Assembly: GCF_018614095.1 (NCBI RefSeq)
Contig: NZ_JAGGOY010000040.1
Coordinates: 1-64,000, forward strand
Direction: 5' to 3'
From: Streptomyces sp. ISL-87
GTDB lineage: Bacteria > Actinomycetota > Actinomycetes > Streptomycetales > Streptomycetaceae
Length of the DNA stretch: 64,000 nucleotides
In this document: piece by piece, positions 8,930-17,970 of the stretch
How the letters are laid out: each line of letters begins with the position of its first letter
How positions within the stretch are numbered: the first letter of the stretch is position 1
Translations under genes and position numbers: made by a program
Notes under the pieces: model-generated
What the model was told of the DNA's origin: nothing
The model's database searches: none
Seen by the model: only the letters and a program-made list of their open reading frames with translations

Positions 8930-9152
8930 CGGGCGTGGCACGGGTTTTCACCATTCCCGGCGGGTCTGCCCGGCGGGGGTGAGGCGGATCACCCCGCACT
9001 ATGTCAGGTCGCACCGGCGGCGAGGCGCCCGGGCGAGGCCCCGTACCGGACCGAGGCCGGACCCGGAGCGAGCCCGGACCGGGGCTCAAGCACTCCTGAA
9101 GCTCCCACGCCTCACCCTTACGCGGCACACCTCACGCCGCACATCTCACACC

Positions 9153-9806
9153 TCACACCTCAAGCCGCTCCAGCCACTCCCCCGCCGTATCCGTGATCAC
9201 CGCGAGGGCCTCCTCCTGGGTCAGGCCGGCCTTCTTGGGCACCGCGAAGCCGTGGTCCCCGTAGGGCACCTCCACCAGCTCGTACGGATGCTCCGCGCCC
9301 GGCGGCGGGAACTCCTCGGGGCGTCCGAACGGATCCCGGCCGCCCTGCAGCACCAGGGCGGGCCGGCCGGCGCCCAGCAGTTCCTCGGCGCGGCTCTTCT
9401 CGGGCCTGCCCGGCGGGTGCAGCGGGAAGGACAGCGCCAGCACCCCGGCCGCGCCCAGCTCGGCGGCGGTCCGGCAGGCCACCCGGGCCCCGGCGCTGCG
9501 CCCGCCCGCCACCACGGGCAGCCCGGGCTTCGCCAGCGCCGGCCACAGTGCCCGCCAGCCCTCGTCCAGCACCTTCGGTGCGGCGGCGACCTTCTTGCCC
9601 GCCACCCGCCAGGGCTGTTCCACCAGCGCCACGGTGATCCCGCGGGCGGGCAGGGCGGCGGCCAGCGCCTGGAGGTCCCGGGCCTCGATCCCGCCCCCGG
9701 CTCCGTGGCTCAGGGCGAGAACGAGCCTGGCCTCGCGGGCGGTGTGCCAGGTGATGCGGGCCTCGCCCGCCGGGGTGTCGACGCTCTCGGTACGCGTGGG
9801 GCTCAT
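9153..9806 (-). CDS. Small alpha/beta hydrolase (KANL3/TEX30-like)
   Basis: 217 residues with the alpha/beta-hydrolase order: oxyanion region LALSHGAGGGIEA, nucleophile elbow GGRSAGARVA, acid loop LVLQGGRDPFG and catalytic His in PYGDHGFAVP. There is no signal peptide, so it is cytoplasmic. The family (dienelactone-hydrolase-like or TEX30-like) does not fix a substrate. Two ATGs are possible, 9815 and 9806, neither with a well spaced Shine-Dalgarno; the second begins the conserved sequence. It lies 19 bases after the SRAP-family gene and is probably co-transcribed with it. A tandem 7-base repeat (CACACCT type) follows its 3' end at about 9125-9160. Confidence 0.78.
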   Translation of the reverse strand: MSPTRTESVDTPAGEARITWHTAREARLVLALSHGAGGGIEARDLQALAAALPARGITVALVEQPWRVAGKKVAAAPKVLDEGWRALWPALAKPGLPVVAGGRSAGARVACRTAAELGAAGVLALSFPLHPPGRPEKSRAEELLGAGRPALVLQGGRDPFGRPEEFPPPGAEHPYELVEVPYGDHGFAVPKKAGLTQEEALAVITDTAGEWLERLEV

Positions 9807-9825
9807 GGCCTCCATCCTGCACGGG

Positions 9826-10641
9826 TCAGAAGAGCGTGCACTCTTCCGGCGCGGCCAGCTCGTCCAGCAGTTCCGGCCCGTTGTTGCGTACGTTGCTCAC
9901 CGCGGTGGACACCGGGTAGGCGCGCATCAGGCCGCCCGGCGGGGCCGCCAGCAGGTCCCGCACCTCCTCGGCATCGGTCCGGGCGGGGTCCAGCCAGGCG
10001 TCCCACTTGTCCGGGGTCAGCATGAGCGGCATCCGCGGGTGGATGTCGGACAGCGAGCGCGGCCCCTCGGCGGGTGCCACGCCCAGCGGCGTGGTCTCGG
10101 CCTCGGTGGTGATCACCGAGCAGGTGACCCACCAGGCGAGCGGGTGCTCGTCGGGCAGGGTCCGGTCGCGCCAGAACTCGTAGATCCCGGCCATGGCGAA
10201 GACGGAGCCGTCGGCGGGGAGCACGAAGTAGGGCTGCTTGCGGGCCCGCTTCTTCTTGCCCTCGACCTCCAGCTGCCGTTCGTCGTGGGCGGTGACCCAC
10301 TCGTAGTAGCCGTCGGCGGGGATGATGCAGCGGCGCTGCGCGAAGGGGCGGCGGAAGGACGGCTTCTCGGCGAGGGTCTCGGACCGGGCGTTGATCATCC
10401 GGGCGGCGCCCTCGGGGCTCTTGGCCCAGGACGGCACGAGTCCCCACTTCAGCAGGCGCAGCTGTCGAACCGGACGCCGGTCGGGCGCGTCTTTCACGGG
10501 ACGGTCGAGGACGACGCGGACCTCTTTCGTCGGCGCCACGTTGAAGTCGGGGGCCAGGGTCTCCTCGGGCTCCCACTTCTCGACACCGAAGAGCCGGACC
10601 AGATCCTCGGGGCTCCGGCTCGCTGCATACCTTCCGCACAT
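9826..10641 (-). CDS. SRAP-family protein (HMCES/YedK-like abasic-site crosslinker)
   Basis: SRAP proteins bind abasic sites in single-stranded DNA through a covalent bond to the N-terminal cysteine. The start at ATG 10641 gives MCGRY, so Cys2 becomes N-terminal after Met removal; the in-frame GTG at 10650 would bury it and is rejected. Other hallmarks are [29 protein letters not shown] with the catalytic Glu, and [11 protein letters not shown] with the conserved His. The 271-residue length is typical, with a basic insert ([10 protein letters not shown]). It is divergent from the M50 peptidase gene across 53 bases. In mycobacteria the homologue also sits beside sigH and aroA. Confidence 0.92.
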   Translation of the reverse strand: MCGRYAASRSPEDLVRLFGVEKWEPEETLAPDFNVAPTKEVRVVLDRPVKDAPDRRPVRQLRLLKWGLVPSWAKSPEGAARMINARSETLAEKPSFRRPFAQRRCIIPADGYYEWVTAHDERQLEVEGKKKRARKQPYFVLPADGSVFAMAGIYEFWRDRTLPDEHPLAWWVTCSVITTEAETTPLGVAPAEGPRSLSDIHPRMPLMLTPDKWDAWLDPARTDAEEVRDLLAAPPGGLMRAYPVSTAVSNVRNNGPELLDELAAPEECTLF

Positions 10642-10694
10642 GACTGTCACACTGCCATGTCACCCGACTAGCACCGCAAGGAGTCCGCCACTCT

Positions 10695-11408
10695 ATGGAC
10701 AGCACCACGACGGCCGGCCTGTGGGACCGGCTCACCGGCATACAGACCCCGCCCGAGGTGTGGCTGGTGATCGTGACGGGTGTGGCCGCGCTGGCGGCCG
10801 TCGGGCCCCGCCCGCTGTGGCGGCTGTCCCGCAACGCGGTGACCATCGCGCACGAGGGCGGCCACGGGCTGCTGGCCCTGCTGACCGGACGGCGGCTCGA
10901 CGGAATCCGGCTGCACTCGGACACCAGCGGGGTGACCGTCAGCAGCGGCAAGCCGACCGGACCGGGGATGATCCTGACCGCGGCCGCCGGGTACACGGCC
11001 CCCTCGCTGCTCGGGCTCGGCGGGGCCGCGCTGCTGTCGGCCCACCGGATCACACTGCTGCTCTGGGCTGCGACCGCCCTGCTGGTGGCGATGCTGGTGA
11101 TGATCCGGAACGCGTACGGGCTGCTGACGGTCGTACTGACCGGCGGAACGTTTGTTCTGGTGTCGTGGACCACTCCGGCCGAGGTGCAGGCGGTGTTCGC
11201 GTACTCGGTGGTGTGGTTCCTGCTGCTGGGCGGCGTCCGGCCGGTCTTCGAACTCCAGGCCAAGCGGCGGCACGGCGGAGCACCGGATTCCGACGCGGAC
11301 CAGCTGGGCCGGCTCACCCATGTGCACCCGATCGTCTGGCTGTTCCTCTTCCACGCCGTCGCGCTGTGCTCCCTGATCGGCGGCGGACGCTGGCTTCTCG
11401 GCCTCTGA
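10695..11408 (+). CDS. Membrane M50-family metallopeptidase
   Basis: A 237-residue polytopic protein with about six membrane spans. The zinc-binding HEGGH lies at residues 53-57 at the end of a helix, the position typical of M50 (site-2-protease-like) enzymes. A possible second zinc-ligand region is [13 protein letters not shown] near 200. AAGGAG lies about 11 bases upstream of the ATG. The gene ends 53 bases before aroA on the same strand and is divergent from the SRAP gene. Substrate unknown. The M50 assignment rests on HExxH in a membrane context and on length. Confidence 0.85.
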   Translation: MDSTTTAGLWDRLTGIQTPPEVWLVIVTGVAALAAVGPRPLWRLSRNAVTIAHEGGHGLLALLTGRRLDGIRLHSDTSGVTVSSGKPTGPGMILTAAAGYTAPSLLGLGGAALLSAHRITLLLWAATALLVAMLVMIRNAYGLLTVVLTGGTFVLVSWTTPAEVQAVFAYSVVWFLLLGGVRPVFELQAKRRHGGAPDSDADQLGRLTHVHPIVWLFLFHAVALCSLIGGGRWLLGL

Positions 11409-11461
11409 GACGGGAACGCGATCAAGATCTGGGTCCAGGCGGAGCCACTAAAGTGGGGGCC

Positions 11462-12814
11462 ATGACCGAGACCCCCGCGCTCCACACCCTCTGGCCCGCT
11501 CCAACCGCGGACGGGGCCGTCCACGCCACCGTCACCGTGCCCGGGTCCAAATCGGTCACCAACCGCGCCCTGGTGCTGGCCGCCCTGGCCGCCGAGCCGG
11601 GCTGGGTCCGCCGCCCGCTGCGCTCCCGCGACTCCCAGCTGATGTCGGACGCGCTGCGCGCGATCGGCGTCGGCATCGAGGAGACGGTCTCCTCCAGCTC
11701 GGCCGGCGACGGGGAGAGCGGCGAGGCCTGGCGGATCATCCCCGCCGCCCTGCACGGCCCGGCCACCGTCGACGTCGGCAACGCGGGCACGGTCATGCGC
11801 TTCCTGCCGCCCGTCGCGACCCTCGCCTCCGGCGACATCCGCTTCGACGGCGACCCGCGCTCCTACGAGCGCCCCCTCGGCCAGGTCATCAACGCCCTGC
11901 GCACCCTCGGCGCCCGGATCGACGACGACAGCCGGGGCGCGCTGCCCATGACCGTCCACGGCGGCGGGGCCCTGGAGGGCGGCACGGTCGAGATCGACGC
12001 CACCAACTCCTCGCAGTTCGTCTCCGCGCTGCTGCTCTCCGCCCCGCGCTTCAACCAGGGCGTCGAGGTCCGGCACGTGGGCACCAACCTGCCGTCGATG
12101 CCGCACATCCGGATGACGGTGGAGATGCTGCGCGCGGCGGGCGCCCAGGTCGACACCCCCGAGGCCGGCGGCGAGAAGAACGTGTGGCGGGTCGCGCCCG
12201 GCGCGCTCCTCGGCCGCGACATGGTCGTGGAGCCGGACCTGTCGAACGCCCAGCCCTTCCTGGCCGCGGCCCTGATCACCGGCGGCACGGTCACCATCCC
12301 GGACTGGCCGCGCCGCACCACGCAGCCCGGTGACGCGCTGCGCCGGATCTTCACCGAGATGGGCGGCTCCTGCGAGCTGACCGACGCCGGCCTGGTCTTC
12401 ACCGGCACCGGGAAGATCCACGGCATCGACGTGGACCTCGGCGAGGTCGGCGAGCTGACCCCGGGCATCGCGGCGGTCGCGGCGCTGGCCGACTCGGAGT
12501 CGGTCCTGCGCGGCGTCCAGCACCTGCGGATGCACGAGACGGACCGGCTGGCCGCGCTGACCAAGGAGATCAACGAGCTCGGCGGCGACGTCACCGAGAC
12601 CGCCGACGGCCTGCACATCCGCCCGCGCCCGCTGCACGGCGGCGTGTTCCACACGTACGACGACCACCGGATGGCCACCGCGGGCGCGGTGATCGGCCTG
12701 GCCGTGGAGGGCGTACGGATCGAGAACGTGGGGACCACCGCGAAGACCCTGCCGGACTTCCCCAAGATGTGGGCCGACATGCTCGGCCAAGCGTCACCGG
12801 GAGCGGGAGCGTAG
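11462..12814 (+). CDS. aroA: 3-phosphoshikimate 1-carboxyvinyltransferase (EPSP synthase)
   Basis: It catalyses the sixth step of the shikimate pathway, joining phosphoenolpyruvate to shikimate-3-phosphate. The 450-residue product has the N-terminal signature [19 protein letters not shown] near residue 27 with the substrate-binding Lys, [13 protein letters not shown] in place of the usual LGNAGT motif, and the C-terminal [12 protein letters not shown] and YDDHRMAT motifs. ATG 11462 has a GTGGGGG ribosome site 2-3 bases away, and the reading frame is open upstream without conserved sequence. rsgA follows 10 bases later, probably in one operon. Confidence 0.95.
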   Translation: MTETPALHTLWPAPTADGAVHATVTVPGSKSVTNRALVLAALAAEPGWVRRPLRSRDSQLMSDALRAIGVGIEETVSSSSAGDGESGEAWRIIPAALHGPATVDVGNAGTVMRFLPPVATLASGDIRFDGDPRSYERPLGQVINALRTLGARIDDDSRGALPMTVHGGGALEGGTVEIDATNSSQFVSALLLSAPRFNQGVEVRHVGTNLPSMPHIRMTVEMLRAAGAQVDTPEAGGEKNVWRVAPGALLGRDMVVEPDLSNAQPFLAAALITGGTVTIPDWPRRTTQPGDALRRIFTEMGGSCELTDAGLVFTGTGKIHGIDVDLGEVGELTPGIAAVAALADSESVLRGVQHLRMHETDRLAALTKEINELGGDVTETADGLHIRPRPLHGGVFHTYDDHRMATAGAVIGLAVEGVRIENVGTTAKTLPDFPKMWADMLGQASPGAGA

Positions 12815-12824
12815 GGGCCCCGGC

Positions 12825-13835
12825 ATGCGCAGATACGGCAAGCACACCGACGAGGACGACATCCGCCAGCGGCCCAACCCCAAGGGCAACCGGCCGCGGA
12901 CCAGCATCCGGCCCAAGCACGAGGACGCGGCCGAGGGCTTCGTCCTGACCGTCGACCGCGGCCGGCTGACCTGCCTGGTCGAGAACCGCACGGTGCACGC
13001 CATGAAGGCGCGCGAGCTGGGCCGCAAGGCGGCGGTGGTCGGCGACCGGGTCTGGATCGTGGGCGACCTGACCGGCAAGAAGGACACCCTCGCCCGGATC
13101 GTGCGGATCGAGGAGCGCAAGTCCGTGCTGCGCCGCACCGCCGACGACGACGACCCGTACGAGCGCGTGGTCGTCGCCAACGCCGACCAGCTGGCCATCG
13201 TGACGGCGCTCGCCGATCCGGAGCCGCGCCCCCGCATGATCGACCGCTGCCTGGTGGCCGCGTACGACGCCGGGCTGGAGCCGTTGCTGGTGCTCACCAA
13301 GTCCGATCTCACCTCCGCCGACAAGATCCTGGAGATCTACTCGACGCTGGGCGTGAACTACGTGGTCACCAACCGGGAGGAGCTGGCGACGGGCGACGCG
13401 GCCGAGCGGGTGCGCGAGCGCCTCAACGGCCGGATCACCGCCTTCGTCGGGCACTCCGGCGTCGGTAAGACCACTCTGGTGAACTCCCTGGTCGCCGAGG
13501 GCCGCCAGCGCGCCACCGGCCATGTCAACGCGGTGACCGGCCGCGGCCGGCACACCACCACCTCGGCGCTCGCCCTTCCACTGCCCTCGGGTGACGGCTG
13601 GGTCATCGACACCCCGGGCGTGCGCTCCTTCGGCCTGCACCACGTGGACCCCTCCCGGGTGATCCTCGCCTTCCCGGACCTCGTACCGGGTACGGAGGAG
13701 TGCCCGCGCGCGTGCAGCCACGACGAGCCGGACTGCGCGCTCGACAAGTGGGTGGAGGACGGCCACGCGGACCCGGCGCGGCTGTATTCGCTGCGGCGGC
13801 TGCTGGAGACGCGGGAGCGCCGCGAAGGCGACTGA
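12825..13835 (+). CDS. rsgA: Ribosome small-subunit-dependent GTPase A
   Basis: RsgA checks late 30S subunit assembly and hydrolyses GTP on the subunit. It shows the circularly permuted GTPase order: G4 TKSD at 158-161 precedes the P-loop GHSGVGKTT at 209-217, followed by DTPG near 262. An OB-fold precedes the GTPase domain. The C-terminal zinc knuckle is represented by CPRACSHDEPDC. The basic N-terminus (GKHTDEDDIRQRPNPKGNRP) is typical of actinobacterial forms. It starts 10 bases after aroA, so it is likely co-transcribed. Confidence 0.95.
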   Translation: MRRYGKHTDEDDIRQRPNPKGNRPRTSIRPKHEDAAEGFVLTVDRGRLTCLVENRTVHAMKARELGRKAAVVGDRVWIVGDLTGKKDTLARIVRIEERKSVLRRTADDDDPYERVVVANADQLAIVTALADPEPRPRMIDRCLVAAYDAGLEPLLVLTKSDLTSADKILEIYSTLGVNYVVTNREELATGDAAERVRERLNGRITAFVGHSGVGKTTLVNSLVAEGRQRATGHVNAVTGRGRHTTTSALALPLPSGDGWVIDTPGVRSFGLHHVDPSRVILAFPDLVPGTEECPRACSHDEPDCALDKWVEDGHADPARLYSLRRLLETRERREGD

Positions 13836-13936
13836 TCGCCCGGTGGGGTGTGGCAGGGTTTGCCAGCCGGCCCGTCTGGATAAATGGATAGGCGCACCAC
13901 GTGGCGCGCAGGCTCAGGCCCAGACTCCGGCCGGAA

Positions 13937-13954
13937 CCGTGTCACATGACACGG
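13937..13954. promoter_or_regulatory. Palindrome abutting the sugE ribosome-binding site
   Basis: CCGTGTCACATGACACGG is an 8-bp perfect inverted repeat with a 2-base centre. It ends directly before the GGGAGG ribosome site of the SMR gene. It could be a repressor operator or, in RNA, a hairpin next to the ribosome site. Guanidine riboswitch signatures expected before many Gdx genes were looked for and not found. Confidence 0.4.
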
Positions 13955-13967
13955 GGAGGCATTCGAC

Positions 13968-14291
13968 ATGGCGTGGCTGCTCGTCGTCGTCGCGGGAATC
14001 CTGGAGACCGGTTTCGCGGTGTGCCTCAAGCTGTCCCACGGGTTCACCCGGATGTGGCCGACGGTCGCCTTCGCCTGCTTCGCACTCGGCAGCTTCGGCC
14101 TGCTGACGCTGGCCCTCAAGAAGCTGGACGTGGGTCCGGCGTACGCGGTGTGGACGGGGATCGGGGCCGCCGGCACCGCCATCTACGGCATGATCTTCCT
14201 CGGCGATCTGGTGTCCACCCTCAAGCTCATCTCGATCTCGCTGGTGATCCTCGGGGTCATCGGCCTCCAGCTGTCCGGTTCGGCGCACTGA
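13968..14291 (+). CDS. sugE: SMR-family exporter, SugE/Gdx subtype
   Basis: A 107-residue protein with four membrane spans. The essential glutamate of the family is Glu13 in AGILETGFAVCLK, and GPAYAVWTGIGAAGTAIYG is typical of the SugE/Gdx branch, whose characterised members export guanidinium in exchange for protons rather than broad drugs. It would work as an antiparallel dimer in the plasma membrane. ATG 13968 has GGGAGG 8 bases upstream. The 3' end overlaps the convergent TetR-family gene by 35 bases. The hairpin at 13937-13954 may control it. Confidence 0.88.
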   Translation: MAWLLVVVAGILETGFAVCLKLSHGFTRMWPTVAFACFALGSFGLLTLALKKLDVGPAYAVWTGIGAAGTAIYGMIFLGDLVSTLKLISISLVILGVIGLQLSGSAH

Positions 14292-14823
14292 GCAGGCCGA
14301 GCAGCTCGCCGAGTCCGGGCTCTTCCCCGGGGACGATCACGTACGACAGGGCCAGCCGTACGACGAGTTCGCAGCCGTCCGCCGGGCCGTCGCCGGGGCC
14401 GAGCGCGGCCGCCGCCCGGTCGCGCACCGCGCGGGCCAGCTCACCGGGCCCGGAGAGGCCGCCCCCCGGGCCGGCCGTCCGACGCGGCGGGACGGGTAGG
14501 CGCACGTCCCAACACCCCGTCAGCAGCGCCCGTACGAGGGGACGCGCGCGGGCCGCCCGTACGGTCCACTCGGCGACCGCCGCCAGCCGGACCGTGCTCC
14601 CGGCCGGGGATCCGAGGGCCCGGTCGACCCCGGCGAGGTACCAGTCGGCCTCCCGCCGGATCAGGGCCCGGCCCAGGCCCGCCTTGCCGCCGAACTCGTT
14701 GTAGAGGGTCTGCCGGGACACTCCGGCGGCCGCGGCGACATCCACCATGCGCACCGCCGGCCACGGGCGGGCCGAGAGCGCCGCTCCTGCCGCCTCCAGC
14801 AAGGACTCCCGGGCTGCCGGCAT
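14257..14823 (-). CDS. TetR-family transcriptional regulator
   Basis: 188 residues. The N-terminal HTH is clear (RMVDVAAAAGVSRQTLYNEF, about residues 24-43). The C-terminal ligand domain is Ala/Gly/Pro-rich and unassigned. ATG 14823 has GGGAGG 8 bases upstream. It is convergent with, and overlaps by 35 bases, the SugE-like gene, and is divergent from hisN. Its promoter has a perfect -35 (TTGACA) overlapped by the palindrome GACAGGTCCTGTC, a likely autoregulatory operator. Whether it also controls sugE is open; the palindrome near sugE differs in sequence. Confidence 0.85.
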   Translation of the reverse strand: MPAARESLLEAAGAALSARPWPAVRMVDVAAAAGVSRQTLYNEFGGKAGLGRALIRREADWYLAGVDRALGSPAGSTVRLAAVAEWTVRAARARPLVRALLTGCWDVRLPVPPRRTAGPGGGLSGPGELARAVRDRAAAALGPGDGPADGCELVVRLALSYVIVPGEEPGLGELLGLLSAPNRTAGGR

Positions 14824-14865
14824 CGTCGTCGCCTCCCCTTCGCCTCCCCGCGTGGCCCCCTCGCC

Positions 14866-14894
14866 AGAGTTGACGGGCCGACAGGTCCTGTCAA
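14866..14894 (-). promoter_or_regulatory. Promoter and candidate operator of the TetR gene
   Basis: On the minus strand TTGACA (14894-14889) and AACTCT (14871-14866) are spaced by 17 bases. A perfect 6-1-6 palindrome, GACAGGTCCTGTC (14880-14892), covers the -35 and spacer. Position and symmetry suit repression by the TetR product. No binding data are implied. Confidence 0.6.
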
Positions 14895-14949
14895 GGGCGC
14901 CTGCCCGGCCGCACTGTGGACCTCGTTCGCAGGGGTGCCCGAGTCTCGA

Positions 14950-14955
14950 TACTGT
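14950..14955 (+). promoter_or_regulatory. -10 element for a leaderless hisN transcript
   Basis: TACTGT lies 6 bases before the hisN ATG, and no Shine-Dalgarno is present. A weak -35 candidate (TTCGCA, 14926-14931) is 18 bases upstream. The spacing puts the transcription start at or next to the A of the ATG. Confidence 0.5.
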
Positions 14956-14961
14956 TCGGCC

Positions 14962-15765
14962 ATGCCCGAGTATGACGATGATCTCCGCCTCGCCCTTGAG
15001 CTCGCCGACGCGGCGGACGCCGCCACGATGCAGCGCTTCCGCGCCCTTGACCTGAAGGTCGAGACCAAGCCGGACATGACCCCGGTGAGCGAGGCCGACA
15101 AGGCGGCCGAGGAGATCATCCGGGCCGGGATCCAGGCCGCGCGGCCCGGGGACGCGATCCTGGGCGAGGAGTACGGACTCAAGGGCGACGGCCCGCGCCG
15201 TTGGGTCGTGGACCCGATCGACGGTACGAAGAACTACGTGCGCGGGGTCCCCGTCTGGGCGACGCTGATCTCCCTGATGGCGGAGGGCACGGACGGCGTG
15301 TTCCGTCCCGTGGTCGGGGTCGTCTCCGCGCCGGCGCTCGGCCGCCGCTGGTGGGCTGCGCAGGGCGGGGGCGCGTACGCGGGTGGCGCGCTCGGCGAAG
15401 CCACCCCGATCGGCGTGTCGAAGGTCGCGACCCTGGGTGACGCCTCCTTCGCGTACTCCTCGCTGAGCGGCTGGGAGGAGCAGGGCCGGCTCCCCGGGTT
15501 CCTGGATCTGACCCGGCAGTGCTGGCGTACTCGGGGCTATGGCGACTTCTGGCCGTACATGATGGTCGCGGAGGGCTCGCTGGACCTGTGCGCCGAGCCG
15601 GAGCTGAACCTGTGGGACATGGCGGCCATCGCGGTCGTGGTCCAGGAGGCGGGAGGCCGCTTCACCAGCCTGGACGGGGTGGACGGCGTGCACGGCGGGA
15701 ACGCGGCGGCCTCGAACGGGCCGCTGCACGAGGAGATGCTGGGGTACCTGGCCCCGCGCTCCTAG
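14962..15765 (+). CDS. hisN: Histidinol-phosphatase (IMPase family)
   Basis: A 267-residue member of the inositol-monophosphatase superfamily. Metal sites are visible: GEEYG (first Glu pair), DPIDGTKNY with three ligands, and the late NLWDMAA Asp. Actinobacteria use this fold for the histidinol-phosphate step of histidine synthesis, and the active-site neighbourhood (DPIDGTKNYVRGVPVWATLI) fits HisN better than general inositol phosphatases. ATG 14962 is chosen over 14935 because conserved sequence begins there and a -10 hexamer lies 6 bases upstream. It stands apart from the his operon, as is common for hisN. Confidence 0.88.
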   Translation: MPEYDDDLRLALELADAADAATMQRFRALDLKVETKPDMTPVSEADKAAEEIIRAGIQAARPGDAILGEEYGLKGDGPRRWVVDPIDGTKNYVRGVPVWATLISLMAEGTDGVFRPVVGVVSAPALGRRWWAAQGGGAYAGGALGEATPIGVSKVATLGDASFAYSSLSGWEEQGRLPGFLDLTRQCWRTRGYGDFWPYMMVAEGSLDLCAEPELNLWDMAAIAVVVQEAGGRFTSLDGVDGVHGGNAAASNGPLHEEMLGYLAPRS

Positions 15766-15822
15766 GGGGTCTTCGCGTGCTTATGTGCCGAGCGCGCCCT
15801 CTTGTTGACCCTCCGTGTCCGT

Positions 15823-15839
15823 GGGAATCTGAGACTCCC
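15823..15839. promoter_or_regulatory. Imperfect palindrome upstream of the CBS gene
   Basis: GGGAATCTGAGACTCCC is symmetric except for one pair, about 70 bases before the CBS-domain start and 12 bases after a TTGACC. It is a plausible operator. It also begins with GGGAAT, but no GTT follows at SigR spacing. Confidence 0.3.
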
Positions 15840-15909
15840 CTGCTTGTGCGCTTGTGAAGTCCTTCTCTAAGTGCAGTCAGGGGACTCACCCCAGGAGGTG
15901 GCTCTCTTC

Positions 15910-16305
15910 ATGCTCGTCCGCGACGCCATGAGCACCGTGATCCTCACCCTCGGACCCGCACACACCCTCCGTCAGGCCGCCTGCCTGATGTCCGGCCGGC
16001 GCGTCGGCGCGGCCGTCGTCCTCGACCCCGAACACAGCGGAATCGGCATCCTGACCGAGCGCGACATCCTGAACTCGATCGGCGCGGGACACGATCCCGA
16101 CCGGGAGACCGTGGGTGCGCACACCACGAACAACGTGGTGTTCTGCACCCCTGACGCCACCGTGCAGGAAGCCGCCGAGGCCATGGCCCACGGCGGTTTC
16201 CGGCATCTGATCGTGCTGGAGCACGGCGGCCCGGTGGGCATCGTGTCCGTCCGCGACGTCATCCGCTGCTGGGCGCCCGCCCGGCGCAGCGCCGTACCGG
16301 CATGA
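15910..16305 (+). CDS. Two-CBS-domain protein
   Basis: 131 residues made of two tandem CBS modules (about 1-62 and 68-126) and nothing else. Typical strand-helix signatures are GAAVVLDPEHSGIGILTERD and GFRHLIVLEHGGPVGIVSVR. Stand-alone CBS pairs bind adenosine nucleotides as a Bateman module and often act as small energy or stress sensors. ATG 15910 has AGGAGG about 11 bases upstream; an in-frame GTG at 15871 lies before that site and is not favoured. A strong shared terminator separates it from the convergent catalase gene. Confidence 0.88.
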   Translation: MLVRDAMSTVILTLGPAHTLRQAACLMSGRRVGAAVVLDPEHSGIGILTERDILNSIGAGHDPDRETVGAHTTNNVVFCTPDATVQEAAEAMAHGGFRHLIVLEHGGPVGIVSVRDVIRCWAPARRSAVPA

Positions 16306-16308
16306 GAC

Positions 16309-16349
16309 GACGCCGGGCCGGCACCCCGAGGGGGTACCGGCCCGGCGTC
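16309..16349. terminator. Bidirectional terminator between CBS gene and catalase
   Basis: GACGCCGGGCCGG and its complement form a 13-bp stem around a GC-rich loop. It lies 3 bases after the CBS stop and 21 bases after the catalase stop on the other strand. Confidence 0.8.
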
Positions 16350-16370
16350 TTCCTACGACAAGCGCTCCGG

Positions 16371-17840
16371 TCAGCCGCGAAGGGCCTGGACCGCGGCTTC
16401 CAGCCGCTTGCCGAAGTCGCCGTCCGCCTGGCGGAAGTTGTTGATCGCGCGCTCGGCGATGTCGTCACGGGAGACCTTGGCGATGAAGCCGGCCAGGTTC
16501 TCGATCAGACGGGACTTCTCGTCGTCCGACATGAGGCGGTAGAGGTTGCCCGCCTGGACGAAGTCGTTGTCCTCGCGGTGGATGGGCGCGGCGTGGTTGC
16601 CCGTGCCGCCGGTCACCGAGGTGGACTGCCACAGCGGACGGTCCGTCTGGTGCGGGCCGCCGAAGCTGTTCGGCTCGTAGTTCTTCGCACCCTTGTGGCG
16701 GCCGTCGTACAGGAAGCCGTCACGGGAGTTGGTGCGCGCCTCGGTGGCGTGCGGGCGGTTCACCGGCAGGTGGTCGGCGTTGATGCCGACGCGGTAGCGG
16801 TGGGCGTCGCCGTACGCGAAGAGACGGCCCTGGAGCATCTTGTCCGGGGACGGACCGATGCCGGGGACGAAGTGCGCCGGGGAGAAGATCGACTGCTCGA
16901 CCTCGGCGAAGATGTTCTCCGGGTTGCGGTTGAGCTCCAGCTTGCCGATCTCGATCGGCGGGTAGTCCTCGTGCGGCCACACCTTGGTGAGGTCGAACGG
17001 GTTGAAGCGGTACTCCGCCGCCTCGGCCGCCGGCATGATCTGGACCTGCACGGTCCAGCTCGGGAACTCGCCGCGCTCGATGGACTCGCGCAGGTCGCGC
17101 TGGTGGGAGTCCGGGTCCTCACCGGCGAGGAGGTTGGCCTCGGCCTGGGTGAGGGTCTTGATGCCCTGGTCGGTCTTGAAGTGGTACTTGACCCAGAAGA
17201 CCTCGCCGGCCTCGTTGTTCCACTGGAACGTGTGCGAGCCGTAGCCGTTCATGTGGCGGTAGGACGCCGGGATGCCGCGGTCACCGAAGAGCCAGGTCAC
17301 CTGGTGGGTCGACTCGGGGCTCAGGCCCCAGAAGTCCCACACGTTGTCGGCTTCCTGCGAGCCCGAGTACGGGTCGCGCTTCTGGGTGTGGATGAAGTCC
17401 GGGAACTTGATGGCGTCCTTGATGAAGAACACCGGGGTGTTGTTGCCGACGAGGTCGTAGTTGCCCTCTTCGGTGTAGAACTTCAGCGCCCAGCCGCGGG
17501 GGTCGCGCACCGCGTCGGCCGCACCGAGGTTGCCCGCGACGGTGGAGAAGCGCAGGAACGTTTCGGTCTGCTTGCCGACCTCGGACAGGAACTTCGCCCG
17601 GGTCCACTGCGAGACGTCCCGGGTCAGCATGAAGGTGCCGTACGCACCGGCGCCGCGGGCGTGCACCACGCGCTCCGGGATGCGCTCGCGGTTGAAGTGC
17701 GCGAGCTTCTCCAGGAGGAGCTGGTCCTGGACGAGAACGGGCCCGCCAACGCCAGCGGTCTCGCTGTTCTGGTTGTCGGCGACCGGAGCTCCGGCCTCCG
17801 TGGTGAGCGGTCCCTGCGTCACGTGCGCCTCCTGCGTCAT
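16371..17840 (-). CDS. katA: Monofunctional haem catalase
   Basis: It breaks hydrogen peroxide into water and oxygen. The 489-residue product is a small-subunit (clade 3 size) catalase. The distal His60 is in [13 protein letters not shown], the distal Asn in [12 protein letters not shown] (133-134), and the proximal haem-ligand Tyr in [12 protein letters not shown] near 345. It is divergent from a Fur-family gene across 130 bases containing repeated AAGTCAA/TTGACTT elements, the arrangement of Streptomyces catalase genes controlled by a peroxide-sensing Fur homologue (CatR/FurA type). The symbol is by family; I cannot tell which catalase paralogue it is. Confidence 0.92.
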   Translation of the reverse strand: MTQEAHVTQGPLTTEAGAPVADNQNSETAGVGGPVLVQDQLLLEKLAHFNRERIPERVVHARGAGAYGTFMLTRDVSQWTRAKFLSEVGKQTETFLRFSTVAGNLGAADAVRDPRGWALKFYTEEGNYDLVGNNTPVFFIKDAIKFPDFIHTQKRDPYSGSQEADNVWDFWGLSPESTHQVTWLFGDRGIPASYRHMNGYGSHTFQWNNEAGEVFWVKYHFKTDQGIKTLTQAEANLLAGEDPDSHQRDLRESIERGEFPSWTVQVQIMPAAEAAEYRFNPFDLTKVWPHEDYPPIEIGKLELNRNPENIFAEVEQSIFSPAHFVPGIGPSPDKMLQGRLFAYGDAHRYRVGINADHLPVNRPHATEARTNSRDGFLYDGRHKGAKNYEPNSFGGPHQTDRPLWQSTSVTGGTGNHAAPIHREDNDFVQAGNLYRLMSDDEKSRLIENLAGFIAKVSRDDIAERAINNFRQADGDFGKRLEAAVQALRG

Positions 17841-17876
17841 CCCTGCAAGTCCTGTCCTTGGCGTTTGCCGAGACCG

Positions 17877-17921
17877 ATCCTACGATGGACTTTGTCTAAG
17901 TCAAGTAAGAATCCAAGTCAA
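17877..17921 (-). promoter_or_regulatory. Catalase promoter and Fur-type operator
   Basis: On the minus strand TTGACT (17904-17899) and TAGGAT (17882-17877) are spaced by 16 bases, a good promoter for the catalase gene. The symmetric GACTTTGTCTAAGTC (17888-17902) overlaps the -35, and AAGTCAA occurs twice, at 17898-17904 and 17915-17921. This fits binding by the divergent Fur-family repressor. It is inferred from symmetry and position. Confidence 0.6.
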
Positions 17922-17970
17922 CACTGGTTCGGGATCTACACCGGATCGTCTCGCTGTTAGGCTGGCATCT

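Noticed and set aside
13836..13967. Guanidine riboswitch upstream of sugE
   Set aside because: The ykkC core motifs and the paired ACGR loops of the guanidine-II class are absent; only a simple palindrome is present.
15823..15850. SigR promoter before the CBS gene (starts GGGAAT)
   Set aside because: The base triplet at the correct 18-base spacing is TGC, not GTT.
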